DNA of 26,333 bases, from positions 2,655,823-2,682,155 of the forward strand of contig BFEA01000023.1 in the NCBI GenBank assembly GCA_003427395.1, given 5' to 3'. The position numbers were made by a program, and so were the translations under genes. Source of the DNA: Chara braunii (Eukaryota; Streptophyta; Charophyceae; Charales; Characeae). Positions 11,301-22,000 of this stretch are shown here, in pieces (within the stretch, counting starts at the first letter, position 1; each line of letters begins with the position of its first letter). The notes under the pieces are model-generated. The model was not told the DNA's origin. It saw nothing but the letters and a program-made list of their open reading frames with translations, and searched no databases.

Positions 11301-14300
11301 CAATACTGTCCAGCGTAAAACAGGTGTACACAGAGAAGACCAGGTAGTGAGTTGCCTGTTGTATTTATATTATTTGCCACATCAGCATGACAACACTAAT
11401 TGTCAGCCAGCCTGATAAGGAATTACACAGACGCAAGGAACCATTTGTGGGGTGTGTGTATGTTTATGTGTCCAAGGCCAGGAAGAAGATCAGTTGCACC
11501 TTAATTGCCCACAGTAGCACAACAACCAGTGCTCTTTGCCACACTATTGCAGAACAGCACATATTTAGCCACGAGCAGTTGCGTCTAGAGCACAAACACA
11601 CACAACTCTATTTTCGATACGTGAAAGTACCCCTGACTTTCATTGCCAATACTGCCATTGCCTCACACGAATGCAAAGTCCGCTTCAATAATTCCATCAA
11701 AGGAGAAACAAATGAAAACCTCAGTGCACAGACCACCCCCCAGCCACACTCTAGGCCGACTGTTGGTCGAGCACTTGCCGTTCAGTCAAACATACCACTA
11801 TCACTGAAAGCCACAGTCATACTCTTCACTTTCAACATCTCTCAAGCTGGGCACACCCTCTTTTTAATCCGACTTGAACGGCGACTTCCTTTACCTACAT
11901 TCTTCCTTCAGACACAGAGGCGTTCACCTATTGCTTTGACTAGAGGCTGCTCACCTATTCCTAAGACCAGAGGCTGCTGACCTAGGAGACCCGATGGGGA
12001 TATGAGTGCGGTCAGGCGTGAGAGGAAGCTAGGCACACCCTCGTTCGCATTGTCTCAACTTTCTTTGGCAACCCTTACAGAGGCACTATCCTCTCATCAG
12101 AAAGCAGAGGACCCCACCCCCTCCTTCGCACACTGTCAGTAAGACATTTCAAAGATTCTTGTCCTTCTGATTCTGGCATACCTAGTTGGGTTGTCTTCGC
12201 TTACCCTTCTTCAAGAGGTCTGATTACCAACATGCTCCAACCAAATAACTCCTTGTTCTATTATATCGAAATATGGGCTCCTGGAATAGGCGGGCATGAG
12301 TCCGTACCCCCTTCTCAGCTCAAATTCTCAGTACAGCACTAATGATGTACAACACGACCTACCGAACGATCAAATTCTGTACGTGAACCAGTCGTCATCA
12401 TTGTACACCCTGAATATTGCCACTCTCCAGCCATGTTCCAACTAACGCCTAGCTCTACTCTTAATCAGTGTGCATGCCTGGGTTCTATCCTGTGGCTCAA
12501 GCCCTGGTTCGAAACCCCTTCTGTACATAGGAACTATTACCGAGCCATCTATACCTAAAGCGAAGCATTCCTCACCGCTTCCAGCGCTGAACCTCGTCCT
12601 AGAGAGGCAACCCACAACAAGGTTTCCAGGCTGTGCACTCTGGTCCAGAGCCTGGCTGAGCAAATTCCTTTTTGCATCGAATCAACAGCAATTGCAGATA
12701 ACGGGAATCGAAACATATCACCTGCTTGGAGGGAGCGAGGGAGTGAACAAGCAAGAGAACAAAAGCTGCGGCAGTAGCAATTAGACCTTTTCCACTCCGC
12801 AGACAGTCCTGAAAGTTGCATTCTAGACTACTCTGGTAGTGTACCATTCGCCAACGGTCTTCGATCCGTTCTAACCTTGTGTCATACCTGCCGTTTGTGA
12901 GGCCAGTTTAGTCCCAAACGATCTGGCCTTCATCTTCATTGTCAAGGTAGGTAACATCCCAGGTTCAGATAGAAGGATAAACAGTATTAAACACTGTTTT
13001 TTTCATAATAAAGTCCACAAACTCAGAGCTTAAACGACCAGTACCCTCTCCGAGCCGCTGCTGACGTGGGATTTTGTTGCATGAACTGTCATTGCTGGAT
13101 CGAAAATTCAAACGGACCTTGTGGTGTGTTTTCGACACAGACACCTTGTTCAAAGGCTGGTCGCTTAAGGGTTATTAACGCTTCACTGTCCGGGAAACGA
13201 CAGGAGACTGAACAGACAAGTGAATCTAATTTACGGACCTTACATGTGACCAAATACCACAAAGGTCCTGGGTCTGAATGTCAGGAGTCTAGCACTAGTG
13301 TGTGCCTAGCCGCTGCTCCACATCCGTAGACTCCACGTTAAACCACCAGGATTGTTCCCAGCTACTGTGTTCCAATGCAGCCGTTAACGCAAGAAAACGC
13401 CTCGCAACTTTCACAGCGCTTGACCTATAGAGACGAAAGAAATAGCATTGATCTTCTGCCTCATAACAACTGCACTGGGATGGGATACCGATTAGAACCG
13501 TCAAGAGGAGACCCGGGGGGGGGGGGGGGGGGGGGGGGGGATGAAGGGGTATAAATAGGCAGCAGGATGTCAACACAGACAGAAAACCACATCCTACCAG
13601 AAATGGTGGACAAGCTGCTAGGATGGAAAGATTGCTACATATCTTCGCAGTAGGATCAGCCTGGATTCACCAACACACTCAGATGAGATACCACTATTGG
13701 CAGCTCACCTGACATGGCAGTGAAAGGCACACTCACTCTCTCTCACTCCATCGCCGAACCATGCCTGTACAGATAAACGATATGCAAGCATTTTTACAGT
13801 CGCTAGCTTGCACAGAGAGCATGGAGCATATGGAAGTCTGTCTAGAGAGCAGCTCGCCTACACATGATGCCATGCCATTTTCTGTGTCATTTGAAGACAA
13901 AGACAGAATGCCATTTTGTGTCATTTCAAGAGAAAGACAAAACACTTTTGCACACACCTATTTACTATGAGGGCATAGGGGGGAACAAGGAAAGGAAGAA
14001 AATGGCAGAGAAAGGATAGACGGAGTGAAGTAACGAGGCCACTCTCGTTTGTCCTCTTCCCTTTCATTTTTCGGTTTTTGTTCTTTGAACTTCTTTCGCT
14101 TCGTTTCTCTTATTTTCTTTTCCAATTCTTGCACTCAGACAGGAGCTGCATACTTTTTCCATTGTTACCATATTCAACTCAGCAAACGGACAGCAACTAA
14201 AACAAATGGCCCTCAGTGCAAGGGTGAACAACTGACTGAGCAACCTTGCACTCGAACGGCCCGCTGCTCTATGTTTCCGACCATAGATGTGTCAAATCTA

Positions 14301-17300
14301 CATCCACAGCATAGTTTTTTTTTTTGTTGTTGGGACCATTTCTCGATTTATGTGTGTCATCCTTGCGCAGGGGCCATGCTAATCTTCTCTGTATCTTCCA
14401 ATTTTAATTGATGTCCCGAAGGACACAGCATAGTTATTTCTTGTTTCTGTTGCAGTGGAAAAATAACCTCTTGCTTGCATCAACTTGAAATGCATAAAGC
14501 AGTGGCTTTCTAGCTTTCCCGGGGCATTCGACCGGGCGGGGCACGGTGGGGTGCCGGCCCGGGTACTCTGGGCATGAAAAAAACCCACAGTTTTCTTTTC
14601 TTTCTTTTTTCCCACGGGCACGGCCTTGCTGTGCTTTGGCAGTACAATCCAAATCCGGCCTCTTTCTTTTTTTTGCTGAGTGTCGGCTTCTGGTTGTTGA
14701 ANNNNNNNNNNNNNNNNNNNNNNNNNNNNNNNNNNNNNNNNNNNNNNNNNNNNNNNNNNNNNNNNNCGATGGAGAGAGAGGGAGGAGGGAGGCGATGGAG
14801 ATGGAGATGGAAGCAGGAGGGAGGAGGGAGGAGGCAAGGTATGGCGGAGTATGGAGGAAGGAGGCGATGGAGAGGGAGGGAGGAGGGAGGAGGCACGGTA
14901 TGGTGGAGGAGGGAGGAGGCACGGTATGGTGGAGGAGGGAGGAGGAAGCGATGGATGGGGGGGGAGGAGAGAAACGATCGGGAGACAGGGAGGAGGGCGG
15001 CGATGGAGATGAAAGGAGGGAGGAGGCGAATGAGTGCAGAGAGTAAGTGCGCTATGCGACTAGCAGCGGGCTACCAAAAAAAAAAAAAAAAAGTTTACAC
15101 TGTAGATGCCAACGCTGAAGAACAAGAAGAAGGAGAGGAACAACAAGATGAAACAAAGAAAAAGAACAGGAACTTGAGAAGAGAAACAGAGACTACTAAG
15201 AAGTAGAAAGTAACTAGAAATGAAGACGAAGAGAAAGGAGAATAAGAAGAAGAAGAAAGACTAAAGAAGAACAATAGAAGGAAAAACAAGTTGGCCTTCG
15301 CGCTGTTCGTGCGTGGCACAACAGTCTCCAATGGCGGAGGTGACAGTGGCGCAGCAGAGGTGACGATGGCATGCGGAGGAGGTTACACAGCAAAGGTGAA
15401 GATGGCGACTGCAGTATGATGACGACTGCCACTTGCGATCTCGCAGGGCGGGCAGGGCACGCCTGGCAGGGCGGACCACAGGCTTGCACGGGGTTGCCAG
15501 GTTTCGAATTTGAAACCTGGAGCTTCCCTGCACCATCGATCTGGGACGATCAACGGCACATATTGCAAAAAAAAAAAAGAGTGAAATGTGGCCTTACCGG
15601 CCAGGAAAAAAAAAAGAGGGACTGCCAAATTTTTGTTTCGCCTCCGGGCCAACCAACGGCGACGCAATGTTTTTTTTTTAAGGCTCGTTTGCCCTTGCCG
15701 CTGGGGGGGTCACCCGGCCGAGCGCCCCGAGCGTCATTTCGGGCGCCATGGGGTAACCCGTGTGCCCGGATTGGAAAGCTAGGTCGCTTTAGTTAACTCT
15801 GGTTCTGGATCTGAGTTTGGATTCAGATAAATATTCAGTGTACAACTGAGTCATGCAACGGCATCTGGCACATGTGTAACTGCTTACCTGGACACTATGT
15901 TCGACGAGTGGAAGAGATCGCCTTGCCTGAGCTCAGCAATCACTCGTAAACGGCTGCAACCATCCATCAACCAATCCAGCGGCAACAACAAAAGGACATT
16001 TAACAAACTTGCCGAAACTCAAAAGGTAGACTGGATAGACCGAGGAGGAAAGTGTCCCAAAGGTAAATAGTGGGCAACCCATAACCTTTATAGAATAGCT
16101 TGCTTTCCGTCAGTAGATTAACGTAGTGCTGGCTCTCAAATAGGGACGGGCTTGTGGTCAGACTAGTACAACAACAAAGGTAAGTCCCCATATAACATAC
16201 GCGAGTGGATAATGTAGTGCAGGTAGGTAGGTAGTGTAAGGTGGACACAATCTGGACAGAAGAAAAAAGGGTAGTAAAATACAGCTTGTCCCCCGTGAAA
16301 AGAAAAAAAAAAACCACGGGCAAAATGGACCTCAGCAAAAAAAAGCCCCGACAATGCACAACCACTTCGACTCGAACCCAAGTTCTCTTGGGCCTGTTGA
16401 GCATTTCATTTACTCAACAGCCCACTGTTCCTGCTCCCACTGCTTCAAAAAATGAAAATAGAGCCCAGGATATTGCTTCAGAAACAACAACAAAAACAAA
16501 GGAAAAAAGTTCAACAGACCAGTTTCCAAACCCATCTATAATAGCAGGCATTACCATATAAAGACTGTGTTAAAATCCGGACTGCCCGACGGGCCAGCCT
16601 TCGTCCGGTAGGGCTCCCGGGCAGTCCGGCCAGTTGGGTCCCCCAGTTGGGCGACGGGTGGGCCCAGCGCAATTTCGCGCGCCGGGGGGGGAAGAAAGGC
16701 CTTTTTTGGCCAGTGGCCGCCTCCCCAGCCGCCTAGTGCTTGAAAAAAAAAAAAATTGGACTTCCTAGGAGGGAGGGGCAGGCCTTTTTCGGTGACTGAT
16801 CCCATCCACCTATCTGCAAAGATCGGTGGCTGGGATCAGTCGCCGAAAAAGGCCTTGTCCCATCCCCCCTGGCAGGCTATGATCCTGCATTCGAATTCGA
16901 CCGGGGGATTGTCCTCCCCGCACACAAACTTTGAAGCCCCGCCGTCATCATCGACCTGCCCGTCGCCATCAACCTGCCCGTCGCATGTCGATTTCGAGCT
17001 GCCCCTGCCCCTTCGTCATCCAGATGCCCTCCGCGTGTAGCCGACCTCCTCCTCCTCTTCGCGCGGAGCTCCCATCGCGCTGCCCGTCGTCGAGCCACCA
17101 CGTCGCCATCGACCTGCCCATCATCAAGCTGCCGACCTCCTCCTCCTCCTCGAGCGCAGCCGACCTCCTCCTCCTCGTCTCCTTCTTCTTCACTCTTCCT
17201 CCTCATTTCATCTTCTTCTTCACTCTTCCTCCTCATTTCGTCTTCTTCTTCACTCTTCCTCCTCATTTCGTCTTCTTTTCTCTCCTCCTCCTCCTCCTCT

Positions 17301-18990
17301 CGTCTTCTTCTTCTTCTCTCCCCCTCCTCCTCTCATCTTCTTCTTCTTCTCTTGTCCTCCTCATTTCGTCTTCTTCTTTCTTCCTCCTCCTCCTCCTCTC
17401 CTCTCGTCGTCTTCTTCTTCTTCTTCTCTCCTCCTCCTCCTCCTCTCCCCTCGTCTTCTTCTTCTTCTTCTTCTCTCCTCCTCCTCTCGTCTTCTTCTTC
17501 TCTCCTCCTCATTTCGTCTCCTTATTTTCTCTCCTCCTCCTCCTCCTCCTCCTCTCTTCTTCTTCTCTCCTCAACCTCATTTCTTCTTTTCTCTCCTCCT
17601 CCTCCATCGGCCTTTTTTTTTTTTCGTCGTCATCGCCACACACAACCGGCAGCTCCTCCTCCTCCTCTTGTCTTCTTCTTCTCCTCTCCTCCTCTTCCTC
17701 CTCATTTCATCTTCTCTTCTCTCCTCCTCCTCTCGTCTTCTTCTTCTTTTCTCCTCCTCCTCCTCATCATTTCGTCTTCTTCTTTTCTCTCCTCCTCCTC
17801 CTCCTCCTCCATCGGCCATTTTTCTGTTTCTCATCATCGCCATACACAACTGGCAGCTCCTCCTCCTCCTCCTTGTTCTTCTCTCCTCCTACTCTCGTCT
17901 TTTTTTTCAAGTCTGCTGCTTCTTTCTCCTCCTCCTTTCCTCTCCTCCTCCTTCCTCCCCTCCTCTTCCTACTCTCGTCTTCTTCTCCTCCTCCTCCTTT
18001 CGTCTTGTCCTTTCTCTCCTCCCCCTTCGTTCCTCTCACCTCCTCATCCTCCTTTCTCCTCCTCCTTTCTCCTCCTCCTTTCGTCTTGTCCTTCTCTCCT
18101 CCTCCCCCTCCTCTTTTCTTCTCCTCCTCTCCTCCTCCTCCTCCTCCACCTACTTTCGTCTTCTCCTTTTCTCCTCCTCTTCTCCTCGTCCTTCATCATC
18201 CTTTTTTTGTCGTCCTTCTCTCCTCCTCCCCCTCCTCCTCTTTTTTTCTCCTCCTCTCCTCCTCCTCCTCCACCTACTTTCGTCTTCTCCTTCTTTCCTC
18301 CTCTTCCTACTCATCCTTCATCGTCCTTTTTTTCTTTTTTTCTTCCATCATTCCCATACACTACCGGCAGGTCCTCCTCCTCTCATCTTCTTCTTCTCTC
18401 CTCCTCGTCCTCCTTTTGTCTTGACCTTCTCTCCTCCTCCCCCTTCATTCCTCTCTCCTCCTCCCCCTTCGTTTTTCAAGTCTCCATCTTTTTTCTCCTG
18501 CTCCTTTCCTCTCCTCCTCCTTCCCTCCTCTTGGTCTTCCTCCTCCTTTCGTCTTCTTCTTCCCTCGCCATCCTCCTCCTCCTCCTCCTCCTCGTCCTTC
18601 CCCTCCATATCTTACCGCCCACCATCTGGCACATCCGCCAGGCATATTGTACCACCCACTATCTCCCGTTCATTTTATTTATTTTTTCCCTGCCCAAAAA
18701 AAAGAACATAAGTGGGCAGAAAGCAGTGCCATTCACAACCGCACAGACTTCTTTTTCTTCTTCTTCTTCTTCTTCTTCCAATATTTTTACTTTCCTTTGT
18801 CCCTCGCAGTTGGTCCTTGCATCCTCTACTTCAACGGCGGGTGGTGGCAGCGGCAGCGGCAGGGGGAGTGGCGGGTCTGGAAGGACGAGAGACAAAAAGG
18901 CAGCAGAAAAAGGAAAAAGGAATGTTGCAAGCACCTCCACTACACCTGCATCGACAGAGACCTCCAAAGACCCCTCACTGTTCCTCGCTC

Positions 18991-19022
<32 letters not shown>

Positions 19023-22000
19023 AGAGAGAGAGAGAGGGAGGGAGACACTTTGATACTCAAATCTCCCGCCATATGACTTTGTTTCCGGGAGTGGTCATCA
19101 GCCTGCTTTTTATCAGTCTGCTTCTCATCGTCCTTTGTTTGGTTTTTCTTCTTCTTCTTCTCCTTCTTCTTCTTCCCCCTCCTCCTCCTCTCCCCCCTCT
19201 CTCAGCGGACTGGCTGCTGCACAGTGAACACACCCTTTTACCCCCTTGTCAAACCAACCCCCCACCCCCCTCCTCTCAAACTCTCCGGCCCCCGAACACA
19301 CATGCCTTTCACAAGTTTCTCTGCAGATTTGGGCTCCTCTTAGCGAGCGCAGTCCAACCCCACCTTCAAAAAAAAAAAAGAAAAAGAATCCTGGGACATT
19401 TTTTGGCTCGTCTGGTGGCGGACAGACCCCCCCGGTCCGTCTGGACCTGGCGCCGGCCTAACCCAGTATAAAGACTCGTTAAACTTGATTAAAGGGTAGG
19501 ATTAGATAAAGAATGAACGATAATATAAGAAATAGGCACTGCATGAATAATGTGTTGTGAGCTAGGCTACCAGCCAGGCCGCCTGGGTGAACTTGTTTGC
19601 CCGGGCGGCCCGGCCGTGCAAGGGCCAAAGTAGGTACCAGCAAAAAATAAAAAATAAAATAAATCGAAAAAATGATAAATCTGAAAAAAAACTAAATCGA
19701 AAAAAATAAAGTGAACAACTTTTGCCTCAGGGTCGCATCGAAATTCTTTACCAAATTCTTTACCAAACTAGGAAGATTTTCATGACCGGCCGGTCACCCG
19801 GGGGTGACGCCCGGGATACCAACATGGCAAAAAAAAAAAAAAAAAAATGGCGGTGTTTTTTTTCCTTTTTTGAGTGTTGGCTATCAAGGGGGGGGAAGGG
19901 TAGTATAAATGAATTTTAAAGGGGCTGAAGGGGTTTAAAGGGGGGTGCCTTAGTGTGATTTGGTTATTTTATTTTTATCTCTAGTTCGTGAGGAATTCTG
20001 ATGTGACCCTCGGCCAAAAGTTGTTTGTATTGCAATTCTACAGGACATAATTTTTTTTTCAGATTTTTTTGGATTTGTTGTTCTTTCTTTCTTTATTTTT
20101 TTTGCGCTGGGGCTGCCTGGGGTCATGCCCGGCCGGTCACCCGGTCGCCAAACCGGGCATGACTTCGGGACCCGGGTGCCCGGGATATCTGCCTGTTACC
20201 AAATTTTAAAAATTGGAAAATAGTTTTTTTTTTTTTTTTTTTTGGGCCCAGCTGGGCAAGTGGTCCCGGGCCACTCTGGTAGCCTAGGTTGTGAGGTCAT
20301 TTCACTGCCACTGGACGTCAGAAAATTCAAAATTCGAAACGGAGAGAAAAATGTGGAAAAGTTGGAAAACACCTTTGCAGTGGGGCTCTTCTATCCGCCA
20401 CTGTTGATTGCTTGTTGGGCAAATCAGAGCGACAATTGAAAATGGAAAGACCACATGGTCGACAATGAGTGACCATTATGAGTCGACCGACACATTCAAT
20501 TAAAGAGGGAAAACATAAGACTACCATAAGCAGAACCGCTTCATTCATTTCCCAAAAATTTACACACTTGCTGGTGCTGGATCACTTGTGCATCCATGCT
20601 TAACACCGAGAAAGCAAACTAACATGGCCATGACACTCCAGGTCAGCAAGCAGCCTGTGTTTTGCAGCTTTGTTTGCACACCAATTGCACAGCCCTCCCC
20701 CACACTCCTTCCCACAGCACACCATGGACATGATGCATCACCAGAGCTCCTGGCCATGTATGAAAAATTCCCACACAGGCAGTACCAGTTGCTCGCTCCC
20801 AGCCCCGTCCGGGGAAAAAAAAAGACATGCCTGCCGCACGATATTTCTTTTTGAGGGGGGCCTCATAGACCACGCCCTCTGAGACAATATCGAAATGAGG
20901 TACGCGCACACTCCATCACAAAATTATGCTCAGGCAAGCCTACTCGAATCAACCCTCGATGTATGCAGACACAGTGGAGGAGATTTCTGTATTTTTTTTC
21001 TTTTCTTTCTTTCGAGGCAAGCACATACCCAGTACGCAAAGGCAGGCCTGGGTCCACAGGGACAACCCCATGCTCTTATGAAAATGATTGCAACATGGTC
21101 CTGGTCACCGCATCCCCAATTACACAGACAAGGTCCAGCCCTGATCAGTCCCGCAAGCTTTAACACAAATGTTGACAAAAAAAAAAAAAAACATGAAGCC
21201 GATCTCCTCGCAACAACTATCCAATTTTCCACAATCGGCAAATGTAAGGAATTCAGAGGTGCTGGGAGTAGAGATGTTGCTGGCCCTGATCAGTCCCACA
21301 AGCGTTAGCACAAAACAAGAAATATTAAACTGATCTCCTCATAACCACCACCCAATTTTCCAAGACGGGCGAACATGAGTGAGCAATTCAAAGATGCTGC
21401 GAGGAGAGCTGAGTTGCAGCCCCTGTGGGCATATATATAATAGGTGTGCTTCGGCAGGGGATTCCTACCTGTACCGTGTGAAGCCATTTAGGACATTCTG
21501 AAATTCGTCTAGTCCATTCCACCCATCATCTTGGCAATGCGCTTCTGAGCCCACAGTTCCTCTTTGGGAGACTACGTGTTTCATTTTCCGCTTCTTCTGG
21601 ATGTAAGCTTCCTGCAAATCCTCGAACTGCACAGGCCAACAAGAAAGTACGATGAGACCCTCGCTGAATTTTGGCCCCGAGCTGAGCAGACCCCCGGTAA
21701 CAAGAAAACAAAAAGCATGGGTGGTCCACACTAAGGTAGGGCAGAGGGGTTGGGGGTGCGCCGGGTAATTGATCAGAGGAAGGGTGGAAGGGGTTCTTCT
21801 GAGGGGGGTTACACAAAAAAAAAAAAAAAAAAAAAAGAAGGCAAGAATTAGCCTCAACGTCGTCTCCGAACGACAAATGAACGACGATGTCTTCAGCAGC
21901 TGGATGCAGGGGTTGAAATCGCAAGAAGACACTCACCTGCATCGAGTCAACAATGAAGAGAAGTTCATCAGACATACGAGTTCTCCATAACAAAAGTAAT

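Larger units (their letters stand above)
11306..15887 (-). other. COP1 intron d-e (4.6 kb)
   Basis: Donor GTAAGC, acceptor GCTGGACAG. It contains a GC-rich segment at 15590-15775, GAA-rich and GGA-rich minisatellites (14767-15290), a run of 66 N (14701-14766), a U6 snRNA retropseudogene (14333-14424), a G26 run beside a TATAAATA sequence (13515-13557), and short local duplications. A plus-strand open frame of 197 codons (11387-11980) has no recognisable domain. Confidence 0.82.
15954..21468 (-). other. COP1 intron c-d (5.5 kb), repeat-rich
   Basis: Donor GTAGGAAT, acceptor GGTTGCAG. From the donor: a 145-bp tandem duplication (21139-21430), oligo(A/T) runs, GC-rich palindromic CCGG/CCCGGG repeats (19570-20280), (TTC)n, (GT)n and (GA)n microsatellites (18750-19200), a 1.5-kb polypyrimidine block (17040-18610), a 30-bp-arm hairpin (16781-16854), and a small hairpin (16390-16423). 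No second gene is recognised. Confidence 0.82.

Noticed and set aside
12450-12516. Possible tRNA or SINE with GGTTCGAAACC (12506-12516)
   Set aside because: The B box is good, but no convincing A box or cloverleaf is found at the right distance.
14333-14424. Functional U6 snRNA gene
   Set aside because: The A-tail and target-site duplications mark it as a retrocopy, it has changes in conserved positions, and no upstream USE or TATA was recognised.
14379-15206. Frames crossing the N gap and the GGA repeat
   Set aside because: They contain unknown bases, low-complexity sequence and antisense U6; no protein signal.
16350-16425. Possible tRNA gene with GGGTTCGAGTC in minus sense
   Set aside because: The T stem does not pair and no acceptor stem is seen; kept only as a hairpin near a B-box-like motif.
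17352-19076. Plus-strand open frames of 574, 497 and 347 codons rich in Ser/Leu/Pro/Phe
   Set aside because: They overlap in different frames over a TCC/TTC repeat whose triplets cannot form stops; no start context, domain or codon signal supports them.
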